IMG/VR virus record: IMGVR_UViG_3300042544_003310
Span: 62,001-126,000 of that record
From: a virus
DNA length: 64,000 nt
Strand: one strand, 5' to 3'
Notes under the pieces: model-generated
What the model saw: the letters and a program-made list of their open reading frames with translations, nothing else
Told to the model about the DNA's origin: nothing
Database searches by the model: none
Shown here: one piece after another, positions 58,264 through 64,000 of the stretch
Position numbering within the stretch: the stretch's first letter is position 1
How the letters are laid out: each line of letters opens with the position of its first letter
Made by a program: the position numbers and the translations under genes

Positions 58264-58608
58264 ATGAGTTACCTCCGTAAGCGTATGATGGAGCAAACCG
58301 AACTTTTGCGCACTGTGGACTTCAGCACAGTAGCTAATTACCAGGTGATGAAACGAGTGTATCACCAGCTGGTGAGCCAGCACCATTTCCCAGGCGATCT
58401 AGCCGCCGAAATCTCCGCTAGCATGCAGATCAATGTAAGTGATGCTGCACTACTTGATGAGGAGTTCATCACAGCCATCATCACCAGCACATGTGTGGCA
58501 GCGAGCCGACTGTATCGCCAACTGGAGATTGATTTTGGAGTCAATCGTGCCAACGTGATGCTGACGAGCCTCACCGGTCAGTTCAGCATCACTTACGACG
58601 TGCCATGA
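58264..58608 (+). CDS. Hypothetical early protein
   Basis: 114 residues, all-helical, no known motif. It follows one of the best promoters in the window, so it is probably expressed early. ATGA overlap with the next gene. Confidence 0.65.
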   Translation: MSYLRKRMMEQTELLRTVDFSTVANYQVMKRVYHQLVSQHHFPGDLAAEISASMQINVSDAALLDEEFITAIITSTCVAASRLYRQLEIDFGVNRANVMLTSLTGQFSITYDVP

Positions 58609-58814
58609 TCCTTGACGTTGCCATGCTGGTGATTGCAGCTGGCTTTTGGTACACAGGCTACCTTCTGTGGACCATGAGGCAGGGGTTCAAAGCGTCAGCA
58701 AGCTTGGCTCTGCTATGTGGGTTTTTCAGCTTCTTGGCCTTTTGGGCAGTGGTTGAGTGGTTGCCGTTGGCAGCGGGCCTGTTTTGTCTATTCACTCTAG
58801 TCATGTTGAGTTGA
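58605..58814 (+). CDS. Small membrane protein, two to three helices
   Basis: 69 residues, almost wholly hydrophobic ('VAMLVIAAGFWYTGYLLW', 'LALLCGFFSFLAFWAVV', 'LAAGLFCLFTLVML') with a basic 'MRQGFKAS' loop. Membrane placed. No family assigned. Confidence 0.7.
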   Translation: MILDVAMLVIAAGFWYTGYLLWTMRQGFKASASLALLCGFFSFLAFWAVVEWLPLAAGLFCLFTLVMLS

Positions 58815-58817
58815 GCC

Positions 58818-59351
58818 ATGGATGACAAGTTTCGCAAGATACTGGAACGAGCGCTGCATCCCAGCACCATGGAGGGCGAGTGGGACTCGGCTTTCCGTGC
58901 AGCACGTCGCATGGTTGGGGCCAGCAGCTTGGACAAGCTGTTGGGTGCTGCCTCGCAGCCACAGGTGCGGGAGGTGGTGCGTGAACGTGTGGTGTATCGG
59001 GAACCCAACTACAGCCACAGCATGGAAGTCAGTCTCAAGATCTCTGCTCGTTGGCAGCACAGCTTCATGGAAACCATCTGGAAGGACGCCCAGAGTGGTG
59101 GCTTGAAGATTGAGATCTTGCACCTGCGATGCCGAGACAAAACCTTGAACAGCGGCTTGGACATGCGCGTGAAGGTGCACGGTAGTGCAAGTGGTTTGGC
59201 ATGGTGGAATGGTCGAGTGGACGATTATTTAGCGGAGATGAACAGCAAGAACAAGAACAACACGAGGCCTACAGGTCCAGATGTAGCTGGTGAAACCATC
59301 CCCAAAAAGCCTGGATTTTGGCAGCGTTTGGCGAACGTCCTTCGGGGATAA
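58818..59351 (+). CDS. DUF2786-like hypothetical protein
   Basis: 177 residues. The N-terminal helix pair 'KFRKILERALHPSTMEGEWD' with 'AFRAARRMV' resembles the DUF2786 N-terminal domain of phage proteins. Middle: a basic helix 'REVVRERVVYRE' and strand-rich 'KISARWQHSFMETIWK'. Low-complexity tail and short amphipathic end. Function unknown. Confidence 0.6.
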   Translation: MDDKFRKILERALHPSTMEGEWDSAFRAARRMVGASSLDKLLGAASQPQVREVVRERVVYREPNYSHSMEVSLKISARWQHSFMETIWKDAQSGGLKIEILHLRCRDKTLNSGLDMRVKVHGSASGLAWWNGRVDDYLAEMNSKNKNNTRPTGPDVAGETIPKKPGFWQRLANVLRG

Positions 59352-59354
59352 CCG

Positions 59355-59612
59355 GTGAGGAAGCTCACTCCAGATACTGCGGTGAACCGCCGGCAATTTC
59401 CCTACTTTGTGCGAGTCGTCAACGTGAGTAATTTTTCGCACTACACGGAAATTTGCAGCTGGACTAAACAGCGTTGGGGCTCACCAAGTAGACTCCACAA
59501 AGACGCATTGTGGGCATGTCAGATTGAAACAAGCACTGCTGGAGAGCAGGAGATGTGGATTTGGTTCCGGCATGAAGATGACATGGTGCTGTTCTCTCTC
59601 ACTTGGTGCTAG
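59355..59612 (+). CDS. LTWC-family small protein, tandem copy 1
   Basis: 85 residues from a GTG. It ends 'WIWFRHEDDMVLFSLTWC'. Same ending in the next three genes ('WFEREEDMILF.LTW'). The N-terminal part is the most diverged of the set. No function known. Confidence 0.65.
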   Translation: MRKLTPDTAVNRRQFPYFVRVVNVSNFSHYTEICSWTKQRWGSPSRLHKDALWACQIETSTAGEQEMWIWFRHEDDMVLFSLTWC

Positions 59613-59618
59613 GGCAAC

Positions 59619-59828
59619 ATGACAGACGTTGAAAGAGAACTAATCAACCTTGGGTTTGATATCCTCAAAGGCTGGCACAGTTGTCGACTGAGCAGTCCGT
59701 TGCCTGATCAAAAATCCGTTTACAACTGGCTCAACACTACAGATGGCGGACGCTATTGGGTTGGTGTCATCTCCATTTATTTTGAACGAGAAGAAGACAT
59801 GATCCTGTTCCAGCTCACATGGTGTTGA
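59619..59828 (+). CDS. LTWC-family small protein, tandem copy 2
   Basis: 69 residues: 'GWHSCRLSSPL', 'WLNTTDGGRYW', 'YFEREEDMILFQLTWC'. The core W-H-x-C...TTDGGR-(Y/F)-W...FEREEDM is shared with copy 3. Confidence 0.7.
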   Translation: MTDVERELINLGFDILKGWHSCRLSSPLPDQKSVYNWLNTTDGGRYWVGVISIYFEREEDMILFQLTWC

Positions 59829-59844
59829 TTGGTAGGAAGAATAA

Positions 59845-60066
59845 ATGATCGATATTGATCAACAATACCCCAGCGACTACCACACTAACCACACTAAAAT
59901 CCAGGAATGGCATAGCTGTTCTATTCGCCAATTTGTTGGGCCTGATCGACATACCATCCTCCAGTGGCTCAAAACAACAGATGGTGGCCGCTTTTGGGAG
60001 GGCGGAACTCGAGTATGGTTTGAGAGAGAAGAAGACATGATCTTGTTCACGCTCACGTGGTCATAG
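59845..60066 (+). CDS. LTWC-family small protein, tandem copy 3
   Basis: 73 residues: 'EWHSCSIRQFVG', 'WLKTTDGGRFW', 'WFEREEDMILFTLTWS'. GTAGGAAG precedes the ATG. Confidence 0.7.
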   Translation: MIDIDQQYPSDYHTNHTKIQEWHSCSIRQFVGPDRHTILQWLKTTDGGRFWEGGTRVWFEREEDMILFTLTWS

Positions 60067-60069
60067 CCC

Positions 60070-60300
60070 GTGCACGATATCGACAACGACTATCTCGCCA
60101 AAGGTCACAACCAGAGACGTGACTACAGCATGCTGGACCAATGGCATCTCTGCCAAGTGAATTTCTCCGCCGTTAACGGAGACAAGATGTTTAGTTGGCT
60201 TGACGCAGCACCTGGGGAACGGTATTATTGGACACGAGCTGGTAACATTTGGTTTGAGAGGGAAGAAGACATGCTCTTGTTCAAGCTCACATGGTGTTGA
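60070..60300 (+). CDS. LTWC-family small protein, tandem copy 4
   Basis: 76 residues from a GTG: 'QWHLCQVNFSAV', 'WLDAAPGERYYW', 'WFEREEDMLLFKLTWC'. Last of the array; a non-coding gap and promoter follow. Confidence 0.7.
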   Translation: MHDIDNDYLAKGHNQRRDYSMLDQWHLCQVNFSAVNGDKMFSWLDAAPGERYYWTRAGNIWFEREEDMLLFKLTWC

Positions 60301-60399
60301 GGGATGCAAGCCGGCAAAGTGTCAGAGCATGGCACGCTTTTGCTCCCTGTTGCCATTCAAAGACGTGATAGTGATCAGCTGTTTCCATCGTGCATAAAG

Positions 60400-60421
60400 C
60401 CTTGTTTGCTGTCAAACAAGG
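60400..60421. repeat. 9-bp hairpin just before a promoter
   Basis: CCTTGTTTG-CTGT-CAAACAAGG, perfect. No U-run. It abuts the -35 at 60423, so it could be an operator or a weak stop. Confidence 0.55.
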
Positions 60422-60422
60422 G

Positions 60423-60450
60423 TTGACACCCTGCCTAAATCTGCTATACT
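60423..60450 (+). promoter_or_regulatory. Strong promoter TTGACA-N16-TATACT
   Basis: Near-consensus; ATG of the AT-hook gene at 60478. Confidence 0.8.
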
Positions 60451-60477
60451 CACCACACAAGGAAAGAGGACAAGTTG

Positions 60478-60858
60478 ATGAGCAACAAGCGAGCACTAGT
60501 TAAGCTGGGTCAGTTTATGATGCAGAGTGCTAGTAATTTTAAGTGCGATGTGACCTTCAACAAGTGGGCACGAGTAGGACAAGCACTTACTGAGCTGGAC
60601 AGAATTTTTGCGCCGCAACTGCGCGAGTTTCCTGTAGAGGACCAACTGGTGGTGAAGTCTGCTGCGGCTGTGATGATGGGCAAGCTTGAAATGCCTGATA
60701 TGCTGGTGCCTCGCGAGAGTATTCCTCGACGCACGCGTCGTGCTCGCATGACCCGGGTTATGAGCAAGAAGGAGCCCAAGGCTGCCAAGCCAACACTGTC
60801 CCAAGACAGTGTGGCGCCTCGCAAGCGTGGTCGACCCCGTAAAGTGGTGGCTGCATGA
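60478..60858 (+). CDS. AT-hook-type DNA-binding protein
   Basis: 126 residues. An N-terminal helical domain (1-75) is followed by a basic tail with 'RRTRRARMTRVMSKKEPKAA' and ends in 'RKRGRPRKVVA', a textbook AT-hook. Probably binds A+T-rich host or phage DNA, for instance to redirect transcription or compact DNA. Driven by one of the strongest promoters seen. ATGA overlap with the next gene. Confidence 0.75.
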   Translation: MSNKRALVKLGQFMMQSASNFKCDVTFNKWARVGQALTELDRIFAPQLREFPVEDQLVVKSAAAVMMGKLEMPDMLVPRESIPRRTRRARMTRVMSKKEPKAAKPTLSQDSVAPRKRGRPRKVVAA

Positions 60859-61064
60859 GCCACTCTCTGCAAGCGGGCTGCGATGAAAACACCCTCAACC
60901 ATATCACAATGGTGCTGAGTGAGCTGAGCAAGCATTTTGATGTGAGTTTCCGTCATGCAGCAATGCGAGCTGTGGGGTTGGAACTGATCTCTCAGGACCA
61001 ATGGGTGGCACTCCAAGAACTAGCCAAGAGCGAAGCTGTTCATCAAGCTTTGATGAAAGAATAG
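60855..61064 (+). CDS. Small helical protein
   Basis: 69 residues, helical ('ITMVLSELSKHFDVSFRHAA'), co-translated with the AT-hook protein. Unknown. Confidence 0.6.
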   Translation: MSHSLQAGCDENTLNHITMVLSELSKHFDVSFRHAAMRAVGLELISQDQWVALQELAKSEAVHQALMKE

Positions 61065-61075
61065 GAAAACTGCAC

Positions 61076-61234
61076 ATGCGAGTTTTGTATCTAGACTGGG
61101 ACCCTGCCACTCGGTGCTACTTTGCTGTTACCAGCCAGGGCAGCCGCATTACATTGAAAAGCTCAACTGAGCCTGACGCAGATGCTGAGGCTTCTCAACT
61201 GGAAGCTGATGAAATGGTTCACGATGAGTTCTGA
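61076..61234 (+). CDS. Small hypothetical protein
   Basis: 52 residues from an ATG with AGGA 9 bases upstream: 'RVLYLDWDPATRCYFAVTSQ' then an acidic tail. Unknown. Confidence 0.5.
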   Translation: MRVLYLDWDPATRCYFAVTSQGSRITLKSSTEPDADAEASQLEADEMVHDEF

Positions 61235-61463
61235 ACGAAAAGTGCTGTATCAGCGGAATACTATGGGCTATTGGATCTTGCAGCATCCATCAGGTTTGTA
61301 TCCTGCTGATACAGCACAGGGTTTTTGGAGTAATCACCAGGTGGAAGCCATGAGATTCCTCACAAAAGAGGAAGCCAACGCCTGTGCTGAGTATCTCTCC
61401 ACGAGCGTTATAAGCGGTATCAAATGTGACAGTCTCTTGGTGGAGCCGCTGTTTCAGATGTGA
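61224..61463 (+). CDS. Small hypothetical protein
   Basis: 79 residues. 'GYWILQHPSGLYPADTAQGF' then 'VEAMRFLTKEEANACAEYL' resembles short proteins of T4-like phages that pair a beta hairpin with a helix. It overlaps the previous gene and, on the other strand, the end of the GT25 gene by 10 bases. Confidence 0.6.
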   Translation: MSSERKVLYQRNTMGYWILQHPSGLYPADTAQGFWSNHQVEAMRFLTKEEANACAEYLSTSVISGIKCDSLLVEPLFQM

Positions 61464-62182
61464 ACATCAGGGTTGTAGTTGGCATTGTGACAGAGATCAT
61501 GCCACTGAGTTTGAGTGTCATCTCTATAAGCTTTGCCACCACCCTTCTCTTCTACAGCTAACATTGGGTAGATAAGGGCCCTGCGGCCGCTTTTGGTGAT
61601 AGTCCAGTCAGCATTGTTTGAAATGCTATAATGAGGATCAATCAAAGTTTTCCATTGGTGAACTGGGTCCTCAAATGTGTCTACAGCCCATTGAGCATGA
61701 CGTCGGCGTATCATATACATTTGAGTACCATAAACATTGAATTCAAAGCTGTGATACGTGTAGGGCTGACTGATAATTGGCATAGTGGCCTCTACTCTAG
61801 AGATGGTTTCAGGCCTTAGGTATCCCAGCATCAATATATCCAAATCAAGCTTCTGGAAATTGGCTACCACACAAGGCAATTCTTCAGCAAAGTCTCGGCG
61901 GATCATAACATCATCCTCCACTACTATACAAATTTCGTCACCTGAATAGATAAACTTTTTGAGAATCTTCATGTGACCAGCCATGCAACTCCAAGCCAGC
62001 TCGCTCCATTTGTTTTCTTTTTTGATCCTTTCTTTTTGCCAGTTATCTGGTGCCAGTGTGGGGTGCGATGCAGCAACACTCTCCACAAGAGAGATGTCTA
62101 GCCCCACTTGCTCAAACCGGTGTCGCATGCGTTCTGCTTTGCTGAGATTGCGAAAAGTTAGGCAATAGATCGTGGGAATCAT
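61454..62182 (-). CDS. GT25-family glycosyltransferase
   Basis: 242 residues. 'IYCLTFRNLSKAERMRHRFE' start, 'LAWSCMAGHMKILKKFIYSG', 'ICIVVEDDVMIRRDFAEEL' (EDD metal site) and 'YGTQMYMIRRRHAQWAVD' are the LPS/procollagen galactosyltransferase (GT25) pattern. Lone minus-strand gene in a plus-strand neighbourhood, so possibly acquired on its own. The acceptor may be LPS or a virion protein. Confidence 0.88.
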   Translation of the reverse strand: MIPTIYCLTFRNLSKAERMRHRFEQVGLDISLVESVAASHPTLAPDNWQKERIKKENKWSELAWSCMAGHMKILKKFIYSGDEICIVVEDDVMIRRDFAEELPCVVANFQKLDLDILMLGYLRPETISRVEATMPIISQPYTYHSFEFNVYGTQMYMIRRRHAQWAVDTFEDPVHQWKTLIDPHYSISNNADWTITKSGRRALIYPMLAVEEKGGGKAYRDDTQTQWHDLCHNANYNPDVHI

Positions 62183-62224
62183 AATCCATAGTAGTTGACG
62201 TTGTGGAAAATCACAAATAACTTG

Positions 62225-62252
62225 TTGACAAAGATGTCGTCTGTCCTACACT
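62225..62252 (+). promoter_or_regulatory. Promoter TTGACA-N16-TACACT
   Basis: Upstream of the NUDIX gene; its start point fits the ATG at 62276 with GGAG. Confidence 0.65.
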
Positions 62253-62275
62253 GGAAGGATATGGAGAATCTTACA

Positions 62276-62698
62276 ATGGGTAAATCAACAAGTTGTGGTG
62301 TGGTGATAACTGACGGGAACAAGTTGGTTGTTGGGCATGTAACACGTGGTAAATGGTGGGACCTACCTAAAGGAGGCATGAACCCTGGAGAAAGCTTTCT
62401 TGAAGCTGCACTGAGGGAACTAAATGAAGAAACTGGTTTGGTAGTGGAAGACACCTCAGCCCTTACGCCTCTGGGCGTGTTCCTATATAAGCCAAAAAAG
62501 GATCTAGTGCTGTATCTTTGGAAGGTCGAACAAATGCCAGACCCCACTTCCCTAGTCTGCAAGAGCACGTTTAAAGACTCCAAAGGTCGTGATGTCAAAG
62601 AATTGGATCAATTTAAAGTAGTCACCTGGCAAGAAGCTGCAAACTTAGTCAATCCAGATATGCAAAAAGTATTGAAAAAAGTAGAGAAGGAAATTTAA
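62276..62698 (+). CDS. NUDIX hydrolase
   Basis: 140 residues from the ATG at 62276; 62261 is possible. Complete NUDIX box G-x5-E-x7-R-E-x2-E-E-x-G in 'GGMNPGESFLEAALRELNEE', preceded by 'GKWWDLPKGG' as in MutT/Ap4A-type members. It could clean oxidised nucleotides, dinucleoside polyphosphates or NAD-type compounds. The last is of interest given the NAD-using enzymes in this genome. One-base overlap with the next gene. Confidence 0.9.
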   Translation: MGKSTSCGVVITDGNKLVVGHVTRGKWWDLPKGGMNPGESFLEAALRELNEETGLVVEDTSALTPLGVFLYKPKKDLVLYLWKVEQMPDPTSLVCKSTFKDSKGRDVKELDQFKVVTWQEAANLVNPDMQKVLKKVEKEI

Positions 62699-62994
62699 TG
62701 ACACGAGATCAATTTGTTGAAAAACTGTTGTCTGGTGAAGTCAACCTAGTGTTTGAGAAACGAGATGGCTCTCACCGAAAAATGAAGGCCACATTATCTG
62801 AACAACTTGTGCCGCAAGTATCCACGACGCAAGTATCAACCAATAGAAAGTCAAAGGGGCAAAACTTGAATCTAGTGGTCCTCTGGGATCTAGATAAGGG
62901 AAATTGGCGCAGTCTGAGGTTTGATAGTCTGCTGTCTGTTAATGGAATAGACATGTCTCAACTCATCAAAAATACTGAACGCTCCACAAATTGA
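62698..62994 (+). CDS. SH3-fold phage protein (DUF2693-like)
   Basis: 98 residues: 'FEKRDGSHRKMKATLSEQLV' and 'VLWDLDKGNWRSLRFDSLLS' match the small T4-like protein family known as DUF2693, an SH3-like barrel. The linker 'VSTTQVSTNRKSKGQN' is an insertion. Function unknown. Confidence 0.75.
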   Translation: MTRDQFVEKLLSGEVNLVFEKRDGSHRKMKATLSEQLVPQVSTTQVSTNRKSKGQNLNLVVLWDLDKGNWRSLRFDSLLSVNGIDMSQLIKNTERSTN

Positions 62995-63101
62995 GATTGA
63001 GGTATGTGTTTTGAGCATGCCTGTCTGGTAGCTATGCAACTTGTTGATCGCATAAATCTAGTGTAAATATTGCAGTGCAACATAGAGAAAGAGAGAAAGC
63101 A

Positions 63102-63281
63102 ATGTTTACTACACTTATCCGCGCTATTTTTGGCGACGTTTCAACCCACAACAGCAACATGAACCTGCGTTGGTCCAGCAACACTGAACTAGCCAATTAT
63201 TTCCGCGCAGAGTACAAGGAAAATGCTCCAGAAGCATATGACTACTTCATGTGCACAGGCAAGGGCAACTTTGCTGGCTGA
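63102..63281 (+). CDS. Conserved small T4-like phage protein
   Basis: 59 residues. 'MNLRWSSNTELANYFRAEYK' resembles a short protein seen repeatedly in T4-like phages. AGAGAAAG upstream. A strong terminator follows. Unknown role. Confidence 0.6.
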   Translation: MFTTLIRAIFGDVSTHNSNMNLRWSSNTELANYFRAEYKENAPEAYDYFMCTGKGNFAG

Positions 63282-63307
63282 GTGCTAGCCCACATCTAAG
63301 ATAGTGC

Positions 63308-63335
63308 AAAAAGCCCGGTGTATTCCGGGCTTTTT
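63308..63335 (+). terminator. Strong factor-independent terminator
   Basis: Perfect 11-bp stem AAAAAGCCCGG/CCGGGCTTTTT, 6-base loop, T-run. Confidence 0.92.
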
Positions 63336-63337
63336 CC

Positions 63338-63367
63338 TTGACATCGTAAGCAGCTATTTGGTAGTGT
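63338..63367 (+). promoter_or_regulatory. Possible promoter TTGACA-N18-TAGTGT
   Basis: Directly after the terminator and before the ATG at 63380. The spacer is longer than in the other promoters. Confidence 0.4.
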
Positions 63368-63379
63368 GATTACACTGGC

Positions 63380-63580
63380 ATGACACTTTCTCATTGTTAC
63401 AACACACGGCTAATCAGGATGAGTATTCAAGAAGCCAACAGTCGTATCTGTTGGTGTGCTGATAATTTTGGTGACCGGGATATCAAGTGGACTGTGCGAT
63501 GCCACGACAGAAGTCGTTATGAATGGTGGTTTACAAATAAGGATGATTTAATTTGGTTTGGCCTTGTTTGGGAAAGTTGA
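63380..63580 (+). CDS. LTW-family-like small protein
   Basis: 66 residues; an internal ATG at 63419 with an AGG site is an alternative. Core 'KWTVRCHDRSRYEWWF' and end 'NKDDLIWFGLVWES' are a diverged form of the W-x-x-C...FEREEDM-x-LF-x-LTW plan of the array at 59.4-60.3 kb. Confidence 0.6.
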   Translation: MTLSHCYNTRLIRMSIQEANSRICWCADNFGDRDIKWTVRCHDRSRYEWWFTNKDDLIWFGLVWES

Positions 63581-63641
63581 CTGAACAACAGGGTGTGTTA
63601 AGTTTCAGATTGTTGAAACACTCGTGTATGGAGTAGGAAAA

Positions 63642-63920
63642 ATGAACACTCGCGTTTCTGAGTCTCAGCGTCGGGAAAATTCTCGAGCTATTGCTCGTAG
63701 GGATAAATGGCGTCAACAATATGTGGTTGTGGTGAAGGCTATTCGTGAACTCAAAAGCCAAACTCGCGGCCGGCCATATGATCCGGTGATCAAAGTGCAA
63801 CTGCGTACAATGAGGCAGCTGGCTTGCGACATGATGTTTGAACGGACGCATTACATCCGTTTTGATCTGGTGAATACAGCATATCCTTATGCAGCTACAA
63901 CACTGGAACAAGCTGCATGA
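63642..63920 (+). CDS. Basic helical hypothetical protein
   Basis: 92 residues, strongly basic N-terminal half ('ESQRRENSRAIARRDKWRQQ'), helical throughout; may bind nucleic acid. ATGA overlap with the next, partial gene. Confidence 0.55.
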   Translation: MNTRVSESQRRENSRAIARRDKWRQQYVVVVKAIRELKSQTRGRPYDPVIKVQLRTMRQLACDMMFERTHYIRFDLVNTAYPYAATTLEQAA

Positions 63921-64000
63921 ACAAAGAAACTGTGTTAATGCAGGAGGTAATTGTAAATTATCACCCGCAATTCGCTGACAGCACTCAACTTCGTGAGATC
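63917..64000 (+). CDS. Partial gene, cut by window end
   Basis: The first 28 codons from an ATG overlapping the previous stop (ATGA) are open to the last base. The start 'MNKETVLMQEVIVNYH' is not recognisable. Confidence 0.5.
   Translation, partial: MNKETVLMQEVIVNYHPQFADSTQLREI

Overview
This window is a stretch of a large, lytic, T4-related tailed phage (Caudoviricetes, myovirus-like) infecting a Gram-negative, probably aquatic, proteobacterium. The evidence is a T4-type replication set (family B DNA polymerase, gp45-like sliding clamp, Rnh/FEN-type 5' nuclease, DsbA-like late transcription protein, NrdC.11-like nucleotidyltransferase), T4-type late promoters (TATAAATA), dense overlapping small genes, almost no intergenic space, and many small proteins of kinds seen in cyano- and pelagiphages. 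There is no tRNA, rRNA, CRISPR array, integrase of the tyrosine type or attachment site that I can see. Host assignment is an inference only.

Layout. (a) 1-4.8 kb: UV endonuclease, SpeD-like decarboxylase, serine recombinase, cupin, and a Sir2 deacylase. (b) 4.8-12.5 kb: three consecutive giant modular genes carrying ADP-ribosyltransferase-like, GNAT, deaminase-like and other modules. They look like 'polyvalent' virion-delivered effectors and are followed by a beta-propeller-like protein. (c) 13.5-19.5 kb: DsbA-like protein, a small membrane-protein gene split by an in-frame TAA, DNA polymerase, clamp, and a CYTH protein. (d) 19.5-21.5 kb: a coupled LpxH/PlcP-like phosphoesterase and a GT4 glycosyltransferase, which resembles the bacterial lipid-remodelling pair PlcP-Agt. 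(e) 21.5-31 kb: 7-deazaguanine genes (QueD-like, DpdA-like transglycosylase, FolE, QueE) interleaved with glycosyltransferases and methyltransferases. (f) 31-37.2 kb: 5' nuclease, small phage proteins, a MoxR-type AAA ATPase. (g) 37.5-50.6 kb, minus strand: a glycan cassette (five glycosyltransferase-like genes and a NodU-type carbamoyltransferase) and a 2378-residue, cysteine-rich, YadA-head-like repeat fibre with a C-terminal S74 chaperone domain. (h) 50.9-64 kb: the VWA/metallopeptidase partner of MoxR, an HNH homing endonuclease, DEDDh exonuclease, then a run of small early-type genes with tandem paralogue arrays, NUDIX hydrolase and GT25.

How the genes may work together. FolE, QueD-like and QueE would make 7-carboxy-7-deazaguanine from GTP, and DpdA would insert it or a derivative into phage DNA as protection against nucleases. 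QueC is not in the window. The PlcP/GT4 pair could turn host phospholipid into glycolipid and release phosphate. The minus-strand glycan genes sit directly behind the giant fibre and plausibly decorate it. The modular ART/GNAT/deaminase proteins and Sir2 would act on host proteins or nucleic acids early in infection. MoxR and VWA probably act as a pair, and each has its own promoter of the same type.

Regulation. At least eight sigma70-like promoters share the form TTGAC-N16-TA(T/C/G)A(T/C/G)T. T4-like late promoters precede a second set of genes. Factor-independent terminators are visible after the clamp gene, after moxR, between convergent genes at 37.5 and 52.2 kb, at 55.4 kb and at 63.3 kb.
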